Shown here in pieces: positions 11,068 to 21,659 of a stretch of DNA of 64,000 bases. This DNA comes from Melampsora larici-populina 98AG31 (taxonomy: Eukaryota; Basidiomycota; Pucciniomycetes; Pucciniales; Melampsoraceae): positions 761,512 through 825,511 of the forward strand of contig NW_006768802.1 in NCBI RefSeq assembly GCF_000204055.1, given 5' to 3'. The notes under the pieces are model-generated. The model was not told where the DNA came from and did no database searches. It worked only from the letters and a program-made list of their open reading frames with translations. Positions within the stretch are counted from its first letter, which is position 1. Each line of letters starts with the position of its first letter. The position numbers and the translations under genes are program-made.

Positions 11068-11496
11068 TGTGATGATTAGGGTTGTAGGTAAAACTCAACA
11101 AGCTTTACTACTGCGTCTCAAATCGGAGAATAAGGTTTATTTCGAAAAGCTCAATGCGGAGTCTTTTCAGAAAGCAAACGTCTCAAATCGGAGAAAGCAA
11201 ATAAAGCAAACGGCAATAGTTTTCCTTAATAGGAACGATGAAAAGGGAAGTAAGAAATATAATTATTCTGATGAGAAAAGAAACACAACAAGTTTGTAAG
11301 AGATACAAGATATATATAGATAGTAACAAAGACGAGTTGTCTAACAATAGTGCCTTGTTCCTGATTAGTAATAATATCCCATATGTCCATGCATCAACTA
11401 CTAATGTTACAAGTTGTTTCTCAAAAGAATGCTAAATGGTTACTGAAAGACGGTAATCGTCATACAGGTTTTCGAACCAACTACGAGATCATGACA
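11068..11496 (-). repeat. 5' LTR of the Ty3/gypsy element (promoter LTR)
   Basis: 429 bp, differing from the other LTR at three sites (near 11443, 11458 and 11484). On the minus strand it contains TATATATA at 11318-11311, a likely core promoter. Confidence 0.97.
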
Positions 11497-11501
11497 GATT
11501 A

Positions 11502-11948
11502 GTTCTCAATAAATGCCGAGGTAGGAGCGGACTTTATCAAGTCAAAGGATATCCACCACTACATATCGATAATTAGGAGGATGTGATTTTTTGCAGACAA
11601 GATGACACCGGTATAGAACAATTCTCTGCATCTTTTGCTGGACATCAATTTATTGAATAGGAATATTGAACTAAGAGAGAAGCAAAAGAAGACAAACAAA
11701 TACGGAAACTGCGCTTGGGTATGCTGTCATCTTTGAAGTTGTCTGCTGAGGCTTCTGTCAAGCTAGGTGATTCATTGGGTTTTTCTTCTCCCCTTGACCT
11801 GCGTGATGCTGTGATGCTGCGATGCTGTGATAGTCCCTGTGACTTTACCCGTTCCCTAGTACGTCGACACGCGTATTTAACAACTTCAAACACCCAATCA
11901 GTCGGTGTGTGCAAAATTCCCCCTTCCCATTCCGAACTATATACAAGT
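11502..11948. other. Upstream region of calmodulin copy 2
   Basis: Intergenic, with the presumed promoter of copy 2. The 10-bp block tgccgaggta at 11514-11523 is the inverted partner of tacctcggca at 4038-4047 on the other side of the Ty3 insertion. No gene. Confidence 0.5.
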
Positions 11949-12907
11949 ATGGCTGATCAATTGGTATGTAGTCTTCTTCCTACTTGCTATTACTTTTCTT
12001 GATGCCACAGAGTTGTCCCTCTCCAACCTTCCTTGAGCAGAACTGCTCAATATCCAAGAGTTCTTGCAAGTTTCTTAGCTATAGAGCTCTCACTATGGCC
12101 TTTGGGCTTGGCTTGATTGTTCAGCGGAATATACTCATACTATGCATATCTAAGATCATACATCTACTACTAGCAGCCTCATTGCGTGATCTGTGGTGAA
12201 TGCGTTTTGCTAATCAAAACTGATTGGTTTAATCCCTTCTCTAGACAGAAGAACAGATTTCTGAGTTCAAGGAAGCTTTCTCTCACTTTGATAAAGATGG
12301 CGATGGAACTATCACTGCCAAAGAGCTCGGAACAGTGATGCGCAATCTAGGTCAGAATCCTACTGAGGCCGAAATCATCGAGATGATCAATGATGGTCCG
12401 TAGATTGTATCCATCCAGATGCACTTATCTTAAGATTGGATCACAGAGCAGTAGCTGATTTCTCAAAACATGTTTCTAGTGGACGCTGATGGAGACGGTT
12501 TAATCGACTTTCCAGAATATTTGATCATGATGGCACGACAGATGTGAGTTCACGCCTCTCCTATAAAGCAATCATCACTTGATGGTCTAATTGAATTAAG
12601 GTGCCTACAGGAAGGACCCCAATTCAGAAGACGATATTCGTCACGCGTTCCAAGTCTTTGCTCAAGACGGTAATGGATTCATCAGCGCTGCAGAGCTCAA
12701 ACAGGTGATGGCGAACCTGGGTAAGTCACTTTCACCTTTGCCAACCGTAATTGTTGACCTTGCTGAGCTATCTTGGTGGTCAATCTACGTCGGATTCTAG
12801 GTGAAACACTTTCTGATCAAGAAATTGAGGAGATGATGGGGGAAGCCGATGTGGATGGTGACGGTTCTATTGATTATGAAGAATTTGTGCTGAGGCTGAG
12901 CAAATGA
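11949..12907 (+). CDS. Calmodulin-like protein, copy 2 (diverged)
   Basis: Five exons at the same positions as copy 1 join to 148 codons plus stop: 11949-11963, 12245-12395, 12480-12543, 12611-12720 and 12801-12907. The start [17 protein letters not shown] is kept. EF-hands 1, 2 and 4 keep their ligands. EF-hand 3 reads [12 protein letters not shown]: Asp at loop position 1 is Ala, so calcium binding by this loop is probably lost or weak. Other changes are His for Leu before loop 1, Thr for the Lys of LGEKL (usual methylation site), and a C-terminus EFVLRLSK one residue short that lacks the Met pair contacting targets. All splice sites and frame are intact, so it looks like a functional but specialised or decaying paralogue. 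It keeps the odd GTCCGT donor of intron 2. Confidence 0.93.
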
Positions 12908-13932
12908 GTCCTACATGATACTCTTTGGCATTTGTCGTCTTCCAGTATTCAATAACCTATAAATCAGTTGCCTCTTAGAATTAGGAGATCTTGATTTGAA
13001 AGACTTCCTCAAGGTGAATATCTCAAGTTGACTTGTGGGAGTGAAATGGCTCAAGAATCAAGATGAACAAAGGAAGTGTTGCTTGGGGCTTTTAACTGAA
13101 TCAACTCCTTATCCAGCTTGATATTTTCACCATCACTTGATAGTCCAATAATCAGCTTGATGAAAAAACAAAATTGTACAAAGCAAGTCCGGAGATTGCA
13201 TGCAAGAGGGTATTGATCATGCATATTGTGTTAGAACCAACACGAATGCCATCCCTATGATATTCTTCATTGCAGATTCATGGCTCATAGAGGCTTGCCC
13301 ATTCTGAGTACATACAATATAGCCAGTTGTGAAGTATTGTTGAAGAGAATCTGAAACAAAGGAAATAAAATTGATTTGATAATAGATGTCGGCACCGACT
13401 GACCACCTTACGGCAAATGGGAATGGGGAATTGCAACGGCTGGGGATTCAAGATTCCTTCTTCCAGAGATGACAACCTTCTGTTCCAAAAAAACAATCTT
13501 TTCGAGTAAGTCCGTCGTAGTCTTCCTTCGGCGAGGGCTAATTCTCGATAATTAACAACTACACATATTATTGAAAATTAAATTAATGGAAGTTTTCGGA
13601 GATTACACAGTTTGTTTATATTCTCTTGCGCATCGTAATTGCCTGAAGAGAAAGAAACTATAACAAACATGGGAGAGGAACAAAGCAAAAGAAAGAAATG
13701 AAGTATACATAGACTAGGCTTTAAGCTTTGTAGCGTTACTTCTTTTGAAGGGGGACGTTAGCCAAGTTGTTATATTTTGGTTTTCTCTTCTCAGAATGCT
13801 AAGTTGTAAATAACCGTTTATGCCCGCAATGCTGTGTACCTTTGACTGAGTCTGTACCAACTTTAAACGCCGATTCGGTCGGTGACCACTCTGATTCTCC
13901 CTGCCCTTTATCCAACTCTAGAGTCTATAACC
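12908..13932. other. Spacer between calmodulin copies 2 and 3
   Basis: About 1 kb without a supported gene. Its left part resembles the 3' flank of copy 1 (aataacctataaatcag), and the right end is the promoter of copy 3. Confidence 0.5.
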
Positions 13933-14895
13933 ATGGCCGATCAATTGGTACGTAGTCTTCTTTCTAGTCGCTATTGTCTCTCTCGATATCGTGAACTTGA
14001 GGCTGGTCAGCTTCAATCCTTTCCAATCCGATGTTGGTCAACAGCCAAAACTCCCGGCATCTTAGCGCCGAAGTTCTCAGCCAAGACCTCTCACAATACT
14101 CTTGATGCTCGGCCTTGATCGATCAGCGAAATATGCTATGCATGTCTCAAGATCGGAAACCTAGCAGTCTCATTACCTGGTTTCTGACAAATACGTTTTG
14201 GTAATCCAAGCTGATTGGTTAAATCCCTTCTCTAGACAGAAGAACAAATTTCAGAGTTCAAAGAAGTTTTCTCCCTCTTTGACAAAGATGGCGATGAGAC
14301 TATCACTGCCAAGGAGCTCGGTACAATCATGCGCAGTCTGGGCCAGAATCCTACTGAAGCCGAACTTGGCGACATGATCAAGGAAGGTCCGTAGAATGCA
14401 TCTAAATCTTTATCTTTGAGATTGATTCACAGAGCAGTAGTAGCTGATTGTTTAAAGAATCTTTTCAGTGGACGCCGATGGAAATGGCGCGATCGACTTT
14501 CCTGAATTTCTGACCATGATGTCAAGGAAGATGTAGGTTCACGCCTCATAAGGTACTCATCATTTGAGGATCTAATCGAATCAAACTGCCTGCAGGAAGA
14601 ACACCGATTCAGAAGCGGAGATCCGTGAAGCATTCAAAGTTTTTGATAAGGACGGTAATGGCTTCATCAGCGTTGAAGAGGTCGAACGCGTGATGTCAAA
14701 CCTTGGTATGCAAACTTTGCATGTGCCAATCAAACTTGTTCGACGTACTGAGCTGGTTCGGTGGTGATTCGATGTCGGATCTTAGGTGAAAAACTGACTG
14801 ACGAAGAAATCCAAAAGATGCATAGGGAAGCCGATGTGAACGGTGACGGAGAAATTAGCTACGAAGAATTTGTGAAGATGATGCAGGGCAAATAA
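13933..14895 (+). CDS. Calmodulin-like protein, copy 3 (diverged)
   Basis: Five exons with the shared intron positions give 149 codons plus stop: 13933-13947, 14236-14386, 14469-14532, 14596-14705 and 14786-14895. EF-hand 1 reads [12 protein letters not shown]: the near-invariant Gly at loop position 6 is Glu, which should distort the loop. EF-hand 4 is [12 protein letters not shown], with Asn for Asp at position 3, which is tolerated. EF-hands 2 and 3 are normal. Other differences include [15 protein letters not shown] and the end KMMQGK. The lysine of LGEKL is retained. The AELGDMI motif is shared with copy 1, so copies 1 and 3 may be closer to each other than to copy 2. Frame and splice sites are intact. 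Confidence 0.93.
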
Positions 14896-16489
14896 GTGGT
14901 AGCTAGGGTTCACTGGTGATTGTGGATCAGTCGGAAAGTATGAGTCCTGACTCCTCATCTACCCAGCTGACTGTATTGAAAGACATATGAATCGGTTTAA
15001 TAACCTTGAAATCGTCTTCTTATCGTCTCATATGGTGTTGTCATGTGGAGCCTCTTGAAGGATGTCTTGTCTTTGAAGACGTCCTCAAGGAGAATCTTGA
15101 TCTTGACCTATGTATACTGTCACACTTCAAATTGTGCGCATCAAGTTGACTTGTGGGTATATAACTTCATATCCAGCTTGAGAATGATATATCCAAAAAC
15201 AACATAATTGGACCCAGTAAAACTGCAGATTTGTTGGGCAAAGAGATGGTATTTTGATCACATCAGGATCTCCATTGGCATCAATCATACACAATGTGAT
15301 TATGAGTCCAACAAGTTAGACTTGAGCCATTGTGAAGTTGCTCTTTATGCTCACCCAACTCCAATGGGCTTGAGCATGTTGAGAAAAGCTATCCACTAAA
15401 ATTAAGAAGGTTCTGATGCAAATGGTATCACCTGGATCTGTAGTGCCAGGCCTTTTGATCCGATTTCTCATACATACCTATCAAAAATGTAAATGAACCA
15501 CAAGGAAGGCAAAATATATTTCATGGCAACCTTTGAGTCATTAGTCATGGGTGATACTGATGATAGTGACCAGAACAAAAGATACTACATATCATGACTC
15601 ATTAGTATCAGGCATGTGATCTTGGAACTTGCGCATCATGAGGCCATGATACAATATATGCAATTTCAATCCAATGAGATAAATGGCTATGAGTAATAGA
15701 ATAGTCCTTATGCTAGAATCAACCTTTGATCTCATCACTTTCTACTAACCTACTGTTCATATCAAAAATGTGAATACAAGCATATCAAAACTATAAGTTT
15801 TTCTAAGTGATCACCATCTCCTGATCTAACCTTTTGAGAACCATATGTTGGGAGCAATGATTGATGTTAAATGATACGTATGTATGAAGAACACATGACC
15901 CAAAGAAGATATTGGTAATCTATATTCCTTTCTCTGATATGTCGATGAAATTTTTGAATAGAATATTCACCAGATCCCAAAGCCTAAAAAAATTAAATCA
16001 GCTTTCCAAGAAAATAACTTCACCCTGAGGAAGAAATCACCCATGAAGTTTGGACATCAGTGAGTTTATCTTGAAGCAAAACATTTCTTTTTCTTTAAAC
16101 CAATATGGATCGTTGTAAAAATTGATCAAAAAAAGGTTTCAAGTTTCTGCAAAAAAAAATTGAATTACAATTCAAGATGAATATTTAACAAACACAAAAT
16201 GAAAACAATGCAAAAGATTCTTGAAGAAAAAAAAAGTAATACCGCCCAGCTCAACCCAACGCTTCATGGGGAATAATGGAAAAAATATGATCAACTTCTT
16301 TACATTTAATATGGAAAAAAAAATCTATGATGATATTTGTATCTCATAATCCAAAAGAAAAAAAGGAAAAAGAAATCCATTGATTCTTAAAAAGTTCAAA
16401 TAATCAACAAACCAATTTTATTTTTCGATTTTGATTTTGATTTTGATAGATATATGTGTATATGTATATAAATATGTGTTTTGAATAAT
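14896..16489. other. Intergenic, AT-rich, no gene seen
   Basis: 1.6 kb between the calmodulin cluster and the phosphatase-like genes. Stops are frequent in all frames and I recognised no motif. Confidence 0.5.
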
Positions 16490-18868
16490 CTATCTACAAG
16501 AATTAGCCTCAATCACAAACCGATCCAAAATCTTTCCATCGATTCCCAAACTAGTAAACACCAATCTATCAATAGCAGAATAATGACCAGATTCCCACGA
16601 AGAATTAGTTCCATTACAAACCAATTGTGATCCAATAGTTTTATAAACCCTAACACCTGTTTTTTTATATTCGATTCGTTTATCTCTACTATCTTGCCAA
16701 TCTGATGCCCATTCTTCTATAGACAAAAGTGTATTTGACATATCTATCATCATATATCCAAAATGATGTTTCGGTAGGGATTTTTCATAAAACCCCCAAT
16801 GTTCTGATTTCATCGTGTCTAAGGTACCTCCTCCTCCTCCACTGATCACATACACTACTCCGTTATCTAGTTGAGGTGAAGATGGATCGATATGTTTGGA
16901 ATGTTCTGCTTTAGCTGCTCTGATCACATCTCGACTAATGAAAGATGAACCTGCTACATTGAAATACGAATCGGCTACAAAGTTTGATAACAATCCTCTG
17001 GAATAGGCATGTGAATGTCCTGAGATGACCATCGAAGCTGGTGGAATATCATATCTTCTAGTCAAACTAGAAGTAGCATGAAAATGTGGAGCGAATCGAG
17101 TTCGAACGTATTGACCCCTATTTTGAAAAAACACTTTTGGTCAGTTTATAAAATGTAGGATATGGAAATCAAAGTGAAAATCTTACCAAAGGTTTTCATG
17201 ACCTCCAATCCACATTGTTGGATCCCAGTATTCCACAAATGGTGGTACATGAACCAAGATGATTCGAATCGAAGCTTCTTTCCACTCAGGTCTAGCCATC
17301 TCCCACAACAACCAACGTTCGTGTTCATCAACTTCCGAAAGTTTCGAACCCGGTGACGATTCTCTCGTCGGTTCTAAATTCGAATCACACACCAAGACTC
17401 TCACTCTAGGATGAGGAGAATAAGCATGATAAGTTGAACGAGAGTGTGGATGAGGTGAATGGATTCGAAGACTCGTAAAATTTTGATCCGCTTCTGCTAT
17501 CCCTGGTATCTCTAATGGTGAAGTAGGTGTCAAATGTGAAGTTTGAGATCGGTTTAATTCTCCGATTTGGATTAATGGTAATCCACCTGAATAAACGTTT
17601 TGAGAACTCGGATCGAAATCATGATTACCACGTGTATAGAGTATAGGTAATTCTGATCCGATTGGGTTTTGATGAGTGATAGGATCCCAAAAATCGGTTT
17701 GCCATTGATTGAGATTATAGGGATCTTGAACTGCATCACCTAAATGAAATAATAAATCAGGTTGGGTTGGGTTTTGATAAAAATGATGAATGATTTGTCG
17801 TGGACCAAAGGCTGATTTGAAATGAGGTAGATAACTGGGGATGTTGACTAATCTTTTGATGATTTGTTTGAATGTTCTTAATCCGAATTGATTATCTCCT
17901 ACGATGGCTATGTGCATAACATTCTTGGGGTTGACTGATTTGGGTGAAGTACTTGATAAATGATGAAGTTGGCTTAGATCGGGTGAATCGATTCCTAACC
18001 AATTAAACTGATGAGTTGAGTACACTTTCTTGATGGTGTGTTCTTGATGTTGATTTTGATTTCGATTAAATGAAGTATGTGAAGTGGCAGTGGGTTTAGT
18101 AAGAATGATTTGATAAGTATAACTTTCACCTGGTATTAGATTATCTAATAAAGTACTATGAACCCATCTGTTATTGTTGTTTTTAGCATTAGGTTGAATT
18201 CGATTAGGTTCGATGATCTGTTTGATTGGTTTGTTGGTTTGATTCTGAAGTGATGACCAGAATTGTAAGCTAGATTGATAACCTGATGAAGTCTTAAGTT
18301 TGTTAGTTTCCCAAACAATCGAAACTGATTGAGATGAATGGATAAACAATAATGGTGGTTTTCTAATATAAATCGATCGAATTCCAATCCAACCTGATGT
18401 CACTAATGAATTCTTGATTTTAAATTTAAATAATAAAACTGTCAAGTTGGTGTTCATCAGATAAATCATTAAAAAGACCATTGAAATTAAACATAGTAAG
18501 ACTTGAACTTGGAATGGATTAGATTTGTATTTCTTGATGATTGATTTAGTATATTGATTTGATTTGATGAGTTTGATGAATTTATTATTTTGATTTGATT
18601 TAGAATGTGTTCTTGATGATGATGATGATGATGAGTTGTAAGTTGGTAGATCTGAGTTTGAGCTAGTTCCTAAGTTGAGATAAACACTTGATTTGTTTTG
18701 AGCATTGCTTCTTAACATTTTGATTGGTTGCTTGATGGAGTGGAGTGATGCGAGATTGATAAAATGCTGAGCTTTAAGTGATGATCGGAATATTGGTGAT
18801 CGAAATGAAATTAAAAGTAAAATCCAATCCAGCCACAACAATTTAACCAATCCAATTGAGTTTCTCAT
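16490..18868 (-). CDS. Purple-acid-phosphatase-like membrane metallophosphatase
   Basis: Two exons (18868-17187 and 17117-16490) join in phase to about 769 aa. The start is uncertain: Met51 (18718) also fits and matches the paralogue better. One transmembrane helix lies near 121-147, so this is a type II membrane protein with a large outer or lumenal phosphatase domain. Metallophosphoesterase motifs are complete: VGDNQFG (D325), HLGDAVQD (D378), RGNHDFD (N415, H416), LVHVPP (H540) and SGHSHAYSRG (H595, H597). The last two and the overall order match purple acid phosphatases. The Tyr that ligates Fe(III) in GDxxY is replaced (GDAVQ), so the enzyme may lack the purple colour and use other metals. 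A related gene lies directly downstream on the same strand (19391-21659). Expected role: hydrolysis of phosphate esters at the cell surface or in the secretory pathway. Confidence 0.85.
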
Positions 18869-19390
18869 TCAGTTTAAACTGTTTTAATACTCAACCAACG
18901 CTCAATCAATTCAAATCACATTTCTTCCATTTCAAACCAAAAAGCGCTTCATAAAAATGACACTTTATTTCAAAATCTTGCAAAGAAATAAAAAGACAAA
19001 GTAACAGAGTAACAGGATAAAAAACACCTGATGAACAAAGGATCCAACTTTTACACATCTCGCTTTGAGAAGATCAGTTTTACTTTTTTTTTTGGGTCAA
19101 TTTATCCAAAAAGAAATGAAGAAAAAAAACATGCTATTTTTTTTTATGTTAATAATGATTTTTTTCTCTATTTTTGTTTTGTTTTGTTTTGCAAAAAAAA
19201 AAGGTATGTTATGTATATGTCAAATAAATCAAAAAAAAAAAACATATACAAGAAAGAAAGAAAGAAAAAAACAATTCCAAATAAAAAAAAATAAAAAAAA
19301 AAGATAAAGAAGAAAACAAGAATTAGAACCAAGATAAGGAAAAAAAAAATTAAGGAATCAATAAGAAACATTTATTTTGAAGGGGGGGGT
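18869..19390. other. Spacer with A/T homopolymer tracts
   Basis: The spacer between the two phosphatase-like genes has many A7-A10 and T8-T10 runs at 19080-19380. The short ORFs here are Lys or Phe homopolymer artefacts. Confidence 0.7.
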
Positions 19391-21659
19391 TCATGAACGA
19401 CAAGCCGCAGCTTCAACAACGAATTGATCTAAAACTTTACCTTTAGAAGTCATGATTCTAAAATACAATCTATCATAAGCAATTCCATAAACCAAATTAG
19501 GTTTCCAAAGATGAGTATGATTCTTATCACAAGTAGATTGAGATCCAATCATATGATAAAGTCGAATGTTTTGATGATCGAATTCTTCTCTTCTTTTTAA
19601 ATTCTCATCCCAATCAGTTGTTAAATCTGATTTAGATTGATATCCATCTGGTGAAAGATCAAAACTTAATGATGAAAAACTTAATGGTGAATGTGATCGT
19701 TTACTAAAATCACTGGCTACTTCATAGAATCCCCAATGTTCGGCTGGTTCATGTGGTTTGCCTTTTGGTCTCTGACCCGGTACTGATACATAGATCACGC
19801 CTTCTTCTGGATGTGGTGAATGTGGATCGGATGTACTGTAATGTTGGACATATGCTGCATGTTTGGTGGCACTACTGATCTGATCTGGTGTGACTGCATT
19901 CACGTAATCCTGTGCAAGGTAGTTTTGGAGTAAACCACGGTAATAAGCAGCTGGTTGTGATGAGATGACCATCGTAGCAGGTGGGATATCAAACTGTCGA
20001 GCAATAGCTGAAATGCCATGAAAATGAGGAGCAAAAGTAGTTCGAACATATGTTTCCCTTCAAAAAAAACAATACCAAATTTTCATAATAAAATTAGCCA
20101 AGGATAAAATTCAAGAAAAATCAATAAAAATGAGAATCTTACCAATTGTTTTGATGACCTTCAGCCCAACTAAGAGGATCAACAAATTCAGGAAAAGCCG
20201 GAACATTAACCACAATCAATCTAATCGAAGCTTCTTTCCATTCAGGTCTAGCCATTTCCCATAATAACCAATGTTCATGATCACCTAATTCGGTTAATGT
20301 ACTACGAGATCCAATAAAAGCTTGACGTTCAGGTACTAAATTAGGATCTAAAACTAAGATTCTAATTCTAGGATGAGGTGAATAACCAATAAAACTTGCA
20401 CGAGTTCTTCTATCTCGTTTAGGAGTTTGGATGGCTGTGTATTGACGTTCGGCTACTGCAAAACCTGGTAAGATGATTCGATTGGATTGGTTTTTGAGTA
20501 AGGCTACTCTTGTTCGATTCACTTCTCCTAATTGAACGCCAGGAAGTCCACCGGTATAGAGACTTGATCCGTTCTTGTCGAAATCGTGGGGTCCTCGTCC
20601 ATATAAGATTGGAACTTCTGAACTGGCTGATTGTTGAAAGGTAAGAGGATCCCAAAAGCCAGTTTGCCATTCTCTGTGATCTTCTGGATTTGAGACTGCA
20701 TTACCTAAATGGATGAGTGCATGAGGTTTGGTTGGTTGAGATTTGAAATGATCGGTTATCTTTCTGGGTCGAAAAACCGAAGTAGGTAAAGGAACATAAG
20801 ATTTCAAATCTAAATATTTCTTGGCTAATGAATGTAATCCACGTGGATTCGAATAAGTATCACCAATGATAGCCATATGGAATGAAGAAACGGTATGATT
20901 GGAAGTAGGAGAAGTAGAAGAGATATGATCTAGATTAGCCGGATTAGGTGGATTCATGCCGAGCCAAGTAAATTCGAATTCTCCATATGATTTAATCGAT
21001 TCAGGTATCTTGGGGTTATTGATATCACGTTGGTTTGATTCTAAAAACAATTCATATCCATAATTCATACCAGGTTCAAGATTATCAAGTAAAACTGAAT
21101 GGATCCATCGGTTTTGATTTCCATATCCATCAGGTTGAACCACTTCGACTCGAGGCACAATCATCTTTGACATCTTTTCCACCAAGGGTATGGTTAAAGC
21201 AGATTGACCGGTATACTGAAGGTCTCCTACTTTAGATGATTTCCAATACCTTAACCCAACACCTTTCTTACAATGATGATGTTCATCTGTTCGATTTTGA
21301 TTTGTTTCCCAAACAATCGTTGCAGACCAAGGAGAATGAATAAAGATTAAAGGTTGTTTTCGTAAGGCAAGATGAGTTTTACCTAACAAACCATTGGAAA
21401 AGAGTGTATCGACTAAAAGAAATCTCATCAAGACTAATACATTAGTTGAGATCCAAAATAAGATTGAACCAATCAATAAGACTAGTATCAAATTTCTAAA
21501 TGAAGCTGGATAGGTATATAAGATATCATAGATTGCAGGTGGTAATCCAGAAGATGAACGTGATCGTTTTCGTCGAGGTTTGGTTGATAAAAGTCGTTTG
21601 GAGGTAGTATCACTCTTGGTGAATGGAAGCATATCTTGCTTCGAACTTGGTCGAAACAT
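19391..21659 (-). CDS. Purple-acid-phosphatase-like paralogue lacking most metal ligands (predicted pseudoenzyme)
   Basis: Two exons (21659-20143 and 20057-19391) join to about 727 aa; the intron is at exactly the same place and phase as in the neighbouring gene (after the W of GHQNNW, versus GHENLW). A transmembrane helix lies near 55-83 and the phosphatase fold follows in the same order. The metal-binding residues are mostly gone: GDT keeps Asp267, but HLGDAV becomes HLGNAV (320), RGNHDFD becomes RGPHDFD (357), LVHVPP becomes VVNVPA (485), and SGHSHAYSRG becomes SSQPAAYYRG (539-542). The surrounding sequence stays conserved and the ORF is fully open, so the protein is probably expressed without phosphatase activity. 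A binding, scaffolding or regulatory role is an inference. Confidence 0.85.

Larger units (their letters stand above)
4055..11496 (-). mobile_element. Ty3/gypsy LTR retrotransposon (chromovirus type), 7442 bp, non-functional copy
   Basis: Two 429-bp direct repeats (4055-4483 and 11068-11496) begin TG and end CA. They are flanked by the 5-bp duplication GATTA at 4050-4054 and 11497-11501. The LTRs differ at only three positions I could find, so the insertion is young. On the minus strand the order is gag, protease, RT, RNase H, integrase, then a chromodomain-like tail, which is the Ty3/gypsy order. The copy is broken in three ways: an in-frame TAA between an N-terminal ORF and gag, a one-base frameshift between RT and RNase H, and a 491-bp MITE inside integrase. 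It is inserted between calmodulin copies 1 and 2 and interrupts no gene. Confidence 0.97.

Noticed and set aside
19031..19371. Lys-rich and Phe-rich ORFs between the phosphatase genes
   Set aside because: Translations of A/T homopolymers.
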